Origin: Acaryochloris sp. IP29b_bin.148 | GTDB taxonomy: Bacteria; Cyanobacteriota; Cyanobacteriia; Thermosynechococcales; Thermosynechococcaceae | NCBI RefSeq assembly: GCF_028285565.1 | Contig: NZ_JANQOY010000203.1 | Coordinates: 1 to 32,740, forward strand | Direction: 5' to 3' | DNA length: 32,740 nt | Part shown: piece by piece, positions 25,198 through 32,740 of the stretch | Numbering within the stretch: position 1 is the stretch's first letter | How the letters are laid out: every line of letters begins with the position of its first letter | Program-made: the position numbers and the translations under genes | The notes under the pieces: generated by a model | The model's database searches: none | Told to the model about the DNA's origin: nothing | The model's input: the letters and a program-made list of their open reading frames with translations, nothing else

Positions 25198-25629
25198 ATG
25201 AAAACTTGTCCTTTCTGTGCGATCACACGAGGTGAAGCACCCGTCAGCACAGTTTTTGAAGACAAGGAGGTTATGGCTTTTATTCCCCTCCATCCTGTCT
25301 ATCCAGGGGCCTGCTTAGTTATTCCTAAAATTCACATTGATCACTTTACCGATCTCCCCGATCCCTTAGCTGCCAGGGTGATGGTTATTGCCCAACAGGT
25401 GGGGCGTAAAATTATGGAGGTCTATAATCCTCTACGCGTTGGCCTGTTGGTCCATGGTTTCACCGTTCCCCATGCCCATCTTCACGTTATTCCTCAGTAT
25501 GGCCCGCTAGATATCATGCATAAGCACTATGCCTACTGTGCAGATGGAAAAGTCCAGTTTGGGGATAAAGATATTCCCACCCTTTCTAGACCCGAACTGG
25601 ATCGCTTGGCAGCGGACATCCGGCTTTGA
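25198..25629 (+). CDS. HIT family protein (histidine triad hydrolase)
   Basis: The 143-residue protein has the histidine triad HAHLHVIP at about residues 90-97 (HxHxH) and an N-terminal CPFC pair followed by the family segment FEDKEVMAFIPLHPVYPG. Such proteins hydrolyse nucleotide phosphoramidates or dinucleotide polyphosphates in the cytoplasm. I chose ATG 25198; the frame is open to a GTG at 25180. GGGAG lies about 11 bases before this ATG. No operon partner was found. Confidence 0.93.
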   Translation: MKTCPFCAITRGEAPVSTVFEDKEVMAFIPLHPVYPGACLVIPKIHIDHFTDLPDPLAARVMVIAQQVGRKIMEVYNPLRVGLLVHGFTVPHAHLHVIPQYGPLDIMHKHYAYCADGKVQFGDKDIPTLSRPELDRLAADIRL

Positions 25630-25665
25630 GTGGGGGATATCTATGCGTGGGAGACATCTATCAGC

Positions 25666-25702
25666 AAAAAAAATTCTGCTAGCTTTTACCGCTAGCAGAA
25701 TT
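25666..25702 (-). terminator. Strong intrinsic terminator of pcb
   Basis: AATTCTGCTAGC (25672-25683), loop TTTTACC, GCTAGCAGAATT (25691-25702), a perfect 12-bp stem. On the minus strand a T-run follows. It lies 26 bases past the pcb stop and also faces the converging HIT gene. Confidence 0.8.
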
Positions 25703-25728
25703 CAAATTCTCAGAAACGTAATACCAGG

Positions 25729-26802
25729 TTAGACAGGAGCATTACCTGTATCACGAGCAATAACAGCAGGAATATTCTCGAACTTGAAGCCCATTGCTCT
25801 CAAGGAATGGAAAAGGTGTCCTTGTAGACAATAGAAAGCAACGTAATAGGTCACGTTACATAACCAGGCACGAGATGTGTAGAAACCTTCTGCTAAGTCA
25901 GCGGTGTCTTTGAACCAAGGGGCAATACCGAACTTAACTTCACAAGCAGCACCGTAAAACTCAACTGGGAAAGCGAAAGTGTTTACGCAGCAGAAGTAAG
26001 TAGAGATAAAGCCCATGATGGCTACACCACCCAGGGCAGTTCCGATCAAACCATCAGGAGTGTAGATGCTGATACGGGAACCGAGGTCCTGTTCCCATTT
26101 GAAGGGAGCAACATTGATGTGCCAGATACCACCAGCAATATCAAATAAGCCAATGAACAGGTGACCAGAAGCTAAGTCATCAAGGTTATCTACAAAGAAG
26201 GGATTGTATCCAGGCGTAGACCAACCATACTTAAAGACATTAGCGATGGTAGAACCAGGAGCAGCGACTTTAACCACCTCACCAACTGTGGGGTCATAAA
26301 TTCCGTGGAATTTCATCCAACCCACAAAGATTAAGGAAGCGAAACCAATAAAGATTAAGTGGTTACCAAGGATATAACCGAGTTGTTTGGGGTCATCCCA
26401 CGCAAAGGCAAATCGCTCGGTATTTCCACGCCCACCTTCTGTTAGGTCACTCGGACCAATTGCGCCGTGGAAGTACGCACCAGCCAATAGAACCAAGCCA
26501 GCAACCATATGAATGGCACCAACCTGAGTGTAAACAAAGGTATTGGTAACAACACCACCAGAGCCTATACCAAATCCTTCAGCAGCTAAGTGAGGGATTA
26601 ATACCAGCCCTTGATCAAACATCGGTAAGCTGGGGTCAAAGGCTTGATTCTCAGAAAACACGTTCAGCCCAACCCAGATCATAATGATGCCGATCTGGGC
26701 AATATGAGCAGCCAACCATTTTCCTTGCACAGAAGTATCAATTAAGCGGCTATTACCCGCAAACCAGGGATATTCAGGTGAAGTATCGACTTTTGTTGCC
26801 AT
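25729..26802 (-). CDS. pcb: Pcb/IsiA-type chlorophyll-binding antenna protein (CP43-like)
   Basis: The 357-residue protein is a six-helix chlorophyll-binding antenna of the CP43/Pcb/IsiA family. Recognisable segments are WFAGNSRL at the N-terminus, GAIHMVAGLVLLAGAYFHG, FAWDDPKQLGYILGNHLIF, LASGHLFIGLFDIAGGIWHI and YFCCVNTFAFPVEFYG. Histidines that bind chlorophyll in the family lie in the helices (AAHIAQIG, GAIHMV, GNHLIF, GHLFIG, GIWHI, GHLFHS). It lacks the large lumenal loop of CP43, which separates Pcb/IsiA from PsbC. Acaryochloris has several such proteins that bind chlorophyll d; whether this is the constitutive or the iron-stress form cannot be told. Isolated gene with a strong terminator. 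Confidence 0.93.
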   Translation of the reverse strand: MATKVDTSPEYPWFAGNSRLIDTSVQGKWLAAHIAQIGIIMIWVGLNVFSENQAFDPSLPMFDQGLVLIPHLAAEGFGIGSGGVVTNTFVYTQVGAIHMVAGLVLLAGAYFHGAIGPSDLTEGGRGNTERFAFAWDDPKQLGYILGNHLIFIGFASLIFVGWMKFHGIYDPTVGEVVKVAAPGSTIANVFKYGWSTPGYNPFFVDNLDDLASGHLFIGLFDIAGGIWHINVAPFKWEQDLGSRISIYTPDGLIGTALGGVAIMGFISTYFCCVNTFAFPVEFYGAACEVKFGIAPWFKDTADLAEGFYTSRAWLCNVTYYVAFYCLQGHLFHSLRAMGFKFENIPAVIARDTGNAPV

Positions 26803-26844
26803 TTTCTTTATTCCAAAGGATAACGTTTTGAGGAAAAACGACTC

Positions 26845-26850
26845 TATATA
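26845..26850 (-). promoter_or_regulatory. Candidate -10 box for pcb
   Basis: TATATA on the minus strand within TTTATATAGAG lies about 45 bases before the pcb start codon, giving a short leader of about 35 bases. No good -35 box is seen at 17-18 bases. Low certainty. Confidence 0.3.
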
Positions 26851-26993
26851 AATCTTCGCCCGATAAAACTTACGTGAAAGTTAAATGCAATTATCTTAAA
26901 CAGGCGCATGAAATAATGTTACGATGCCGCGCACTGTACAACAAGCCATTCTGGAATTTAATCCATCCGTGCCATTGCCCAATGACGGCTCTT

Positions 26994-27034
26994 AAAAAAC
27001 AAGCAGGCTGATAGAGCAATGTCTAGACCTGCTT
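26994..27034 (-). terminator. Terminator-like hairpin on the minus strand
   Basis: AAGCAGG (27001-27007) pairs with CCTGCTT (27028-27034) over a 20-base loop. On the minus strand a six-T run follows after one base. No minus-strand gene is known upstream of it, which could point to an unannotated short transcript between 27040 and 27398, or to chance. Confidence 0.35.
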
Positions 27035-27117
27035 AACAAAGCTCAAGTATAACCTCCATACTACGTTCAGGTCTTTATCAGGATCCCAAATGAATTCAAT
27101 TGACGGACAAATCAGTG

Positions 27118-27258
27118 ATGATGCCTCACGTTGTTGAGGACTATCACCAATTCCTTGAACACTTTAGGATTCTTAGTCTTAGCATTGTTGAACAACAAGA
27201 TTTTGTATCGGAAGTGACGAACTGTAATGTTTTATTAAGTTCACTCATCTTCGCCTAG
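27118..27258 (+). CDS. Short ORF or relic of unknown origin
   Basis: A 46-codon plus-strand frame with two consecutive ATG codons at 27118 and 27121 reads VVEDYHQFLEHFRILSLSIV and ends NVLLSSLIFA. The composition is protein-like, with an amphipathic helix pattern. No ribosome binding site of note and no family recognised. It may be a remnant of a larger gene. Confidence 0.3.
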   Translation: MMPHVVEDYHQFLEHFRILSLSIVEQQDFVSEVTNCNVLLSSLIFA

Positions 27259-27342
27259 TCTCTCACCCCATTTAGGACTGAATTACTGTAGCCAATCAAG
27301 CGAGCAATCGCAAGCACCATCTGACTTCCATCCAGCTAGTAT

Positions 27343-27391
27343 CCCCTTGTGGGGCATGGTAGCCTGACAACGGAATCTGGATCAGGCTACC
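27343..27391. promoter_or_regulatory. Two adjacent hairpins before the LpxB-like gene
   Basis: CCCC-TTGT-GGGG (27343-27354) is followed by GGTAGCCTGA (27358-27367), a 14-base loop, and its perfect complement (27382-27391). The second hairpin ends seven bases before the TTG start at 27399. There is no T-run, so a terminator is unlikely; translational control or an mRNA-stabilising leader is possible. Confidence 0.4.
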
Positions 27392-27398
27392 CCACCCT

Positions 27399-28604
27399 TT
27401 GAAATCCAAAGCACTACTCGTGATCAGCAATGGTCATGGTGAAGATGAAGTCGCTGTTCGCATTCTGATCGCCTTAAAGCAACTCCAACCGGCGCTGAAC
27501 ATCCAGGCGTTGTCGCTGGTGGGTGTCGGCCATGCCTATCAGCACCAAGGCATCCCACTCTTGGTCAAGGGGCAAGCTTTACCTTCTGGCGGATTTCTGG
27601 GTCGATCCCTGGGGCGCGATCTGCAAAGGGGGCTATGGCATTTAATGCAACGCCAAATAACGGCCGTGGCGCAATGGTCCCAATCTGAAGGCGTGATTAT
27701 GGCCGTCGGGGATATTGTGCCCTTACTGTTTGCCACATGGAGTGGGTGCCCTTTTGCCTTTGTTGGCACAGCCAAGTCGGAGTATTGGCGGACCAACCAC
27801 GGGAGATTAAGCTTACGACAATCTATCTATTGGCCTTGGGAGCGCGGGCTGATGGCCCAGGCTCGCTGTCGAGGCGTCTTTCCACGAGATCAGATCACGG
27901 CAACCCATCTACAACGCTGGCCCATTCCCGTCTTCGATTGCGGTAACCCGATGATGGATGATTTAGAACCCACTAAAGAGTCTTCCCTTGATTCACTTCC
28001 CCCCGGCCTTAAAATTTTGTTGTTGCCGGGATCTCATGTCCCTGAGGTGTTTGCCAACTGGCAAGTCATGGTGCGTGCGATCGCAACCCTACTGCAGAAC
28101 CCACAGATCTACATATTTATAGGTGCGATCTCACCCGGTATTGAGCTTGATCCCCTGCAGCGAACCTTAGTCCATCAGGGTTGGGGGCCTGTTACCGCGT
28201 CTTTGCCGACCTATCAGTATGGTCAGCATCGGCTGTTGCTTGTGCCAGATGGTTTTAGGGAAGGGCTGCATTACGCTGATATGGTGGTGGCGATGGCGGG
28301 AACAGCGACAGAACAAGCGGTTGGACTCGGTAAACCTGTGATCACGCTGCCTGGGAAAGGGCCGCAGTTTACGCCCAAATTTGCGGCCACTCAAGCCCGA
28401 TTATTGGGGCGATCGATTTATCGACTGACCGATCCCCAGGCACTCTCTGCCACGGTCTCAACCCTGCAGGCTATGCTTCCAGACCCGCAGCATTGGATAG
28501 ATAATGGTCGCCGCCGTATGGGAACACCGGGTGCTGCCCTCAGAATTGCCCACTGTCTCCAGACCTATCTGTTAGACGTGGCAGAGAACCCTCCCTGTTC
28601 ATAG
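27399..28604 (+). CDS. Lipid-A-disaccharide synthase-related glycosyltransferase-like protein
   Basis: The 401-residue protein resembles the cyanobacterial family related to LpxB (GT-B fold). The N-terminus LLVISNGHGEDEVAVRI matches the family's nucleotide-sugar-side glycine loop; later segments are VGTAKSEYW, VFDCGNPMMDDL, LLLPGSHVPEV (typical LpxB-like PGS-R pattern) and MAGTATEQAVGLGKPVITLPG at the donor site. The product of this family is not known; an envelope glycolipid is inferred. The only start in frame before the conserved N-terminus is TTG (27399), preceded by a stop at 27360. It has no operon partner. Confidence 0.85.
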   Translation: MKSKALLVISNGHGEDEVAVRILIALKQLQPALNIQALSLVGVGHAYQHQGIPLLVKGQALPSGGFLGRSLGRDLQRGLWHLMQRQITAVAQWSQSEGVIMAVGDIVPLLFATWSGCPFAFVGTAKSEYWRTNHGRLSLRQSIYWPWERGLMAQARCRGVFPRDQITATHLQRWPIPVFDCGNPMMDDLEPTKESSLDSLPPGLKILLLPGSHVPEVFANWQVMVRAIATLLQNPQIYIFIGAISPGIELDPLQRTLVHQGWGPVTASLPTYQYGQHRLLLVPDGFREGLHYADMVVAMAGTATEQAVGLGKPVITLPGKGPQFTPKFAATQARLLGRSIYRLTDPQALSATVSTLQAMLPDPQHWIDNGRRRMGTPGAALRIAHCLQTYLLDVAENPPCS

Positions 28605-28744
28605 TTCATGTTAACGGTGTTATCTATTTATTTTTTCTCAGAAAATAAAATAAATCTCGATTTTTCTACATTCATCTTCAACTAATTTGATACTGACAGA
28701 ACAGGAACTTTTGTATTACCTAAATGTTAGGAGGGTCCCTCAAG

Positions 28745-30010
28745 ATGCTTCGTGTTTTCCCTAGAATTACCAGCATAGCCGCGATTTGCGGCTTGTCGAT
28801 CAGCACAATCACCCCTTTGATCACTGCACCATCCGCAAGGGCGCAAGCCAATTTCTCCGATGTCAGTATTGGCTACTGGGCACGGCCTTTTATTGAGAAA
28901 TTAGCTGAAAAAAATGTGATTAAAGGATTCCCAGATGGCACCTTTAAGCCCGATCAACCCGTCACCCGTGCTCAATTTGCAGCCATCGTCCGTCAAGCCT
29001 TTGAGCGCGATCCGAACCGCCAATATCGGGGATTTGCCGATGTCCCCAACAATCATTGGGCTCAGCCTGCGATCGCAAAAGCTTACAGCACCCGGTTTAT
29101 GTCAGGTTATCCCGGTAATTTATTTAAGCCCAATCAAGAAATTCCCAAGGTGCAAGCCCTCGTCTCTCTGGCCAGCGGTCTAGAACTAGAGCCAGATGCC
29201 CCCACCAATCAAGTCTTAGCCACCTATAAAGATGCAGCGGATATCCCCGACTATGCGGACAAGGGCATCACCGCTGCCACAGAAGCGGGTTTAGTCGTCA
29301 ATTACCCCAACGCCAAATTTTTAAATCCGAATCAGGAAGCCAGTCGGGCTGAAATTGCGGCCTATGTCTATCAGGCCCTGGTGGATCAAGGAGATTTGGA
29401 ACCCATTCCCAACAATGCTCGGGCCAATACCTATATTGTCAAGTTAGAGGGCAGTCCCCCCACCCCACCCGTCTCACCGACCAACCCAGGTAGCCTGATC
29501 GCTTCAGGTACGGCTATTCCCGTCAAGTATCCCGGTCCGAACAAAGTCAATTTGATCGTGGCCCCTGGCGAAACAGTGGACACCAACTTGGAAGTTGCAG
29601 AAGATATCACCAATGATGCAGGCATCGTTTTGATCCCCAAAGGTAGCGTGATTGAAGGCTCACTGGTTCCTGTGACCGTCAACACCACACCAGGGACGCA
29701 GTTTGTCGCCAAACAGCTCAAAATTGGGACCCGCACCTATGCTTTTCGGGCTAATTCAGATCCCCAAGTGGCCGTAGGGCGTCAATCTGTTGATCCAACC
29801 GATATCCGTGGTGCCATTGGCACCACAGCAGCCCGCACCATTTTGGGGTCTGTTTTAGGCAGTGGTTTTAATCTAGGCAGTTTACTCACTGGAGTCGTCC
29901 TCGGAACCAGTGGCGCCCGTAATCCTTCGGCTCCTGGAGATAGCGTGATTGTGGTTGATCCCGCCGACTTAGAGCTAACCACCCAATCTGATTTGAACCT
30001 CTCTACCTAA
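28745..30010 (+). CDS. SLH-domain envelope protein
   Basis: The protein has about 421 residues with a signal peptide (residues 1-33, ending ARA) and three S-layer homology repeats: FSDVSIGYWARPFIEKLAEK with GFPDGTFKPDQPVTRAQFAA, FADVPNNHWAQPAIAKAYST, and a third ending LNPNQEASRAEIAAYVYQAL (to about 215). A proline-rich linker follows, then a beta-rich C-terminal domain of about 170 residues with a hydrophobic glycine-rich segment (TILGSVLGSGFNLGSLLTGV). SLH repeats bind wall polysaccharides. I prefer ATG 28745, preceded by AGGAGGG about 10 bases upstream, to ATG 28724 which would make the site internal. The C-terminal domain was not recognised. Confidence 0.92.
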   Translation: MLRVFPRITSIAAICGLSISTITPLITAPSARAQANFSDVSIGYWARPFIEKLAEKNVIKGFPDGTFKPDQPVTRAQFAAIVRQAFERDPNRQYRGFADVPNNHWAQPAIAKAYSTRFMSGYPGNLFKPNQEIPKVQALVSLASGLELEPDAPTNQVLATYKDAADIPDYADKGITAATEAGLVVNYPNAKFLNPNQEASRAEIAAYVYQALVDQGDLEPIPNNARANTYIVKLEGSPPTPPVSPTNPGSLIASGTAIPVKYPGPNKVNLIVAPGETVDTNLEVAEDITNDAGIVLIPKGSVIEGSLVPVTVNTTPGTQFVAKQLKIGTRTYAFRANSDPQVAVGRQSVDPTDIRGAIGTTAARTILGSVLGSGFNLGSLLTGVVLGTSGARNPSAPGDSVIVVDPADLELTTQSDLNLST

Positions 30011-30040
30011 AATGGGCTGAGCCATAGGAGTCCCTTTAAT

Positions 30041-30072
30041 TTGGCAAGCCCTAAGGATCTAAGGCTTGCCAA
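30041..30072. repeat. 10-bp inverted repeat at a convergent gene junction
   Basis: TTGGCAAGCC (30041-30050) and its complement (30063-30072) frame the hemW-like stop codon. No T-run follows on either strand, so it is not a typical intrinsic terminator, but it lies between two converging genes only 40 bases apart. Confidence 0.4.
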
Positions 30073-31268
30073 AGCGCTGCTAAGACCCGGTTAGAAAATA
30101 AAAAGCCGTCGGGATCGGTTAATCGGATGGCCCCGTCTGGCTGAGTCGGAAGTTCGACCCACTGCTGGGCTTGAAAAGGGGCGAGGCAGTTCAAAATGGC
30201 ATCCACTGTGTCCGCCCCACCGATGGTGAACAGAGTGGAGAGAGGAACGCCAACCGCCAACCGCAACCCCATCATCAATGTCTCCATCAAACAGTCCAGA
30301 TTAGAACTGGTCTCACAGTCTAATTGTCCGTGATGAGCAATCAACGTTTGTACCCAGTGAGCATAGTCTTTGCGGGTGCGGGGCCGACTAAAGCGTTGCC
30401 AATGCACATAGCTGGTGGCTCCCATACCAAACCCATAATAAGGAGCATTCTGCCAATAGACCTGATTGTGGCGGCAAGTATAGCCCGAGCGTGCATAGTT
30501 AGAAATTTCGTAATGGTCGTAGCCTGCTGCTCGCAACTTGGCAACGGCGGATCGATACATGTGGGCCGTTGCCTCTTCTGGAGGAAGAGGAGATGCACCC
30601 GGCTGATACGTCTTACCAAACACGGTCGTTGGTTCAACAACCAAATCATAGGTCGAGAGATGGGTCGGACCACAGGCAATCGCTTGGTCTAAGCTGGTAT
30701 GCCACTGCTCCAAGGTTTGGTTCGGTAGCCCCGAAATTAAATCTAGGCCAAAATTGCTGATCTCAGCCTGATGGAGAATGGCGATCGCTTGCTCAATCTC
30801 AGCTACCGTGTGGGATCGACCACAAGCCTGCAATAACTCATCCACAAAGGATTGAACTCCCAAGCTGACCCGGTTAATTCCCAAGGTCTTAAACTGCTGC
30901 ATCAGCGCCAACGAGAACGTGCCTGGGTCCATCTCTATCGAAATTTCCGCATCAGTGGCCAAGCCAAACTGTCGTTCCACGGTCTGCAAGATTTGAGCCA
31001 ATTGCTGAGCAGACAGGAGAGACGGCGTGCCTCCTCCGAAAAAGACTGTGTTTAAGGGCTGTGGCCCGGGGGGTGTTACCGCAATTTCTTGACACAAAAG
31101 AGTGACATATTCTGCGATGCTGGTCGAGGTTTCCCCCCGTTTGCGATCGCCAATGACCGAAATGGGAAAATCACAGTAAAAACAGCGCCGTCGACAAAAC
31201 GGGATATGAATGTATGCTGAAGTGGGCCAATGGTCCGTAGTCTGCAAAGAAAGATGTTCGGAGGTCAT
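30051..31268 (-). CDS. hemW: HemW-type radical SAM protein (coproporphyrinogen oxidase-like)
   Basis: The protein has about 405 residues. The radical SAM cluster motif CxxxCxxC is CRRRCFYC at about residues 25-32, preceded by YIHIPF, and FFGGGTPSLL, GVQSF and GLPNQTLEQW follow as in the HemW/HemN group. HemW members bind heme and act as chaperones; HemN decarboxylates coproporphyrinogen III. The CRRRCFYC motif and the length favour HemW over HemN, but the distinction is inferential. I chose ATG 31268; the frame is open to a GTG at 31283. Confidence 0.88.
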   Translation of the reverse strand: MTSEHLSLQTTDHWPTSAYIHIPFCRRRCFYCDFPISVIGDRKRGETSTSIAEYVTLLCQEIAVTPPGPQPLNTVFFGGGTPSLLSAQQLAQILQTVERQFGLATDAEISIEMDPGTFSLALMQQFKTLGINRVSLGVQSFVDELLQACGRSHTVAEIEQAIAILHQAEISNFGLDLISGLPNQTLEQWHTSLDQAIACGPTHLSTYDLVVEPTTVFGKTYQPGASPLPPEEATAHMYRSAVAKLRAAGYDHYEISNYARSGYTCRHNQVYWQNAPYYGFGMGATSYVHWQRFSRPRTRKDYAHWVQTLIAHHGQLDCETSSNLDCLMETLMMGLRLAVGVPLSTLFTIGGADTVDAILNCLAPFQAQQWVELPTQPDGAIRLTDPDGFLFSNRVLAALWQALDP

Positions 31269-31390
31269 CACCTTACTTGTCACCCCATAAAATTAGGGAT
31301 TTCAGGGTAAAAGTTGATCTCAGTGGAGATATTTTGAGGGAATCTTTTTGAGTGAACAAAAAACGCTGTAAGGTGCCGAATTGAGGACAC

Positions 31391-31396
31391 TATAAT
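31391..31396 (+). promoter_or_regulatory. Candidate -10 box for the PIN-TRAM gene
   Basis: TATAAT lies about 110 bases before the start codon at 31505 in the divergent region shared with hemW. No clear -35 box is at 17 bases. It predicts a leader of about 100 bases. Confidence 0.35.
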
Positions 31397-31504
31397 AATT
31401 AATAGGACTATTTTCTCTGAAGAAATAACAGGTTGGCGAAACCTTTCGCTCATCACATCTTTCTGAAAAGCATGTCACCTATGATTCAACAGTAAGCCGA
31501 GACC

Positions 31505-32590
31505 ATGCTAGACCTCTTTATTATCCTAACCTTCATTGCTGTAGGTGCAGCAGTTGGTTTTCGAGGTGTTGATTTACTCCCCGATTTGCTCACACCGAGC
31601 GAACTAGAAGGCGTTAACCTCGAAGGTCTACGTTGGGTGATTACCGGTTTTGGGGGGCTGCTGAGCTTAGGCATTGGATTCGCCGCTCAGGTCTCTTGCC
31701 GCCGGATCGAAAAAAAGATTAAAGCCCTGCCAACAGATGTGCTCCTCAGTCGTTCAGCGGGCCTATTTCTGGGATTACTGGTGGCCAATCTGATGTTGGC
31801 GCCTATCTTCCTGTTTCCCTTACCCAAGGAATTTGCATTTATTAAGCCCACTGCTGCCGTCCTGGGAAGCCTGATTTTCGCGTTTTTAGGGTTAACCCTT
31901 GCTGATATTCATGGTCAAACTATTCTGCGCTTGATTAATCCCAATTCCATCGAAACGATGTTGATGGCAGAAGGGACGCTACAGCCTTCTCCAACCAAAA
32001 TTTTGGATACGAGCTGTATTATTGATGGCCGCATTGAGGGCCTACTGCTCACGGGCTTTTTAGATGGTCAAATCTTGGTGCCCCGCTTTATCCTGCATGA
32101 ATTGCAAACCTTGGCAGATGCTGGCAATGACCAAAAGCGAGCACGAGGTCGGCGAGGTCTAGATATTCTCAATCGTTTACGCACGGAGTATCCTGATCGG
32201 ATGGTGATCCATCCTGCAGATTATGAGGATGTCGCCACAGTGGATGCGAAGCTCGTGCGCTTAGCCCAAGATATTAATGCTTCGATGGTCACGAATGACT
32301 ATAACTTGAATAAAGTTGCTAGCGTTCAAAATATTCAGGTGCTCAATGTCAACGATTTGGCTAAGTCTTTGCGGCCGATTTACCTGCCCGGAGATAGCTT
32401 GGATCTAAAAATCATCAAAGCGGGCAAGGAGCCAGAACAAGGGGTAGGCTATTTAGAAGATGGCACGATGGTCGTGGTGGAAGAAGCCAGCAACCATATT
32501 GGTGATCAAGTCCCGGTTGTAGTCACAAGCGCCCTACAAACCTCCGCAGGACGGATGATTTTTGCCCGTCCCCAAACGGCTTGGGCCTGA
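31505..32590 (+). CDS. Membrane PIN-TRAM domain protein (YacL-like)
   Basis: The 361-residue protein has four N-terminal membrane helices (about residues 1-145), a PIN nuclease domain (about 160-285) and a C-terminal TRAM RNA-binding domain (about 295-355). The PIN acidic residues are seen in ILDTSCIIDGR, the DAKLVRLAQ helix and VTNDYNLN. TRAM is marked by EQGVGYLEDGTMVVVEEA. The layout is that of YacL-type proteins. A role in membrane-associated RNA cleavage is inferred. It ends 59 bases before the tRNA gene. Confidence 0.93.
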   Translation: MLDLFIILTFIAVGAAVGFRGVDLLPDLLTPSELEGVNLEGLRWVITGFGGLLSLGIGFAAQVSCRRIEKKIKALPTDVLLSRSAGLFLGLLVANLMLAPIFLFPLPKEFAFIKPTAAVLGSLIFAFLGLTLADIHGQTILRLINPNSIETMLMAEGTLQPSPTKILDTSCIIDGRIEGLLLTGFLDGQILVPRFILHELQTLADAGNDQKRARGRRGLDILNRLRTEYPDRMVIHPADYEDVATVDAKLVRLAQDINASMVTNDYNLNKVASVQNIQVLNVNDLAKSLRPIYLPGDSLDLKIIKAGKEPEQGVGYLEDGTMVVVEEASNHIGDQVPVVVTSALQTSAGRMIFARPQTAWA

Positions 32591-32626
32591 ATTTTAGGAA
32601 TCTGTTTCTAGTCTTGAACAACCTGA

Positions 32627-32632
32627 TATACT
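32627..32632 (+). promoter_or_regulatory. Extended -10 promoter element of tRNA-Thr
   Basis: TGATATACT holds TATACT with a preceding TG, an extended -10 form. It lies 17 bases before the mature tRNA 5' end, giving a short 5' leader. A matching -35 box is not clear. Confidence 0.45.
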
Positions 32633-32649
32633 AGATTTTCCAATTTCAT

Positions 32650-32721
32650 GCCGATGTAGCTCAGTGGTAGAGCACTCGATTCGTAATCGAGCGGCCGTGC
32701 GTTCAAATCGCATCATCGGCT
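32650..32721 (+). tRNA. tRNA-Thr (anticodon CGU)
   Basis: The 72-base cloverleaf folds fully. The acceptor stem GCCGATG pairs with CATCGGC, the D arm is GCTC/GAGC, the anticodon stem CTCGA/TCGAG encloses the loop TTCGTAA with anticodon CGT, and the T arm GTGCG/CGCAT has loop TTCAAAT. It reads ACG codons for threonine. The CCA end is not encoded (TTC follows the discriminator T). Confidence 0.97.
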
Positions 32722-32740
32722 TTCTATAAATAACCAAGGT

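Larger units (their letters stand above)
26803..27398. other. 596-base intergenic region upstream of pcb
   Basis: This is the longest gene-free stretch in the window. It contains a probable pcb promoter, a terminator-like hairpin (26994-27034), a 46-codon plus-strand frame (27118-27258) and two hairpins just before the LpxB-like gene, all listed separately. It is AT-rich near pcb. No known RNA family was recognised. Confidence 0.55.

Noticed and set aside
28625..28655. AT-rich hairpin after the LpxB-like gene
   Set aside because: Stem made only of A-T pairs; too weak to support a terminator.
30324..30760. Several ORFs of 63-122 residues over hemW
   Set aside because: Shadows of the radical SAM gene; none has independent protein features.
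1..32740. CRISPR array, rRNA or intact prophage
   Set aside because: No regularly spaced repeats, rRNA sequence or phage structural genes were seen.

Overview
The window looks like chromosomal DNA from a cyanobacterium, most likely close to Acaryochloris (inference). The main evidence is a six-helix CP43-like Pcb antenna protein, the petC-petA pair of the cytochrome b6f complex, a fused PanC-Cmk enzyme, cyanobacterial families such as DUF3067 and the LpxB-related glycosyltransferase, and 17 copies of the cyanobacterial palindrome GCGATCGC (HIP1).

Positions 1-7950 form an accessory-like stretch. It holds an IS5-type transposase relic with an internal stop, a GGDEF-EAL signalling protein, a DUF4351 relic, a sodium:solute symporter, several small ORFs of unknown function, three degenerate copies of one C-terminal coding sequence, and an SDR protein that seems to have lost its catalytic tyrosine. 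HIP1 is sparse here (2 of 17 copies).

Positions 8050-14000 hold coenzyme A and nucleotide metabolism (panC-cmk), an exported cell-wall amidase, a two-lobed exported aspartyl protease, an exported MsrB, and a type II toxin-antitoxin pair of the HI1419/HI1420 type. Positions 14085-16900 hold an ABC exporter followed by two tandem 77-residue double-glycine peptides. The first 31 residues of the two peptides are identical although 13 of those 31 codons differ silently. This is the most interesting locus in the window.

Positions 17000-20700 are a photosynthesis and export block: petC-petA on the minus strand, a DUF3067 gene, and tatC. The Rieske protein is a typical Tat substrate, so tatC beside petC makes functional sense. 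Then come a DoxX protein, a membrane protein of unknown function, thyX, a CtpA-type protease, a conserved protein of unknown function, a HIT protein, the pcb antenna gene with a long upstream region, an LpxB-like protein, an SLH-domain envelope protein, a HemW-type radical SAM protein, a PIN-TRAM protein and tRNA-Thr(CGU).

Most genes are single transcription units. Clear intrinsic terminators follow petA, pcb and the minus-strand gene ending at 23876. No CRISPR array, rRNA or intact insertion sequence was seen.
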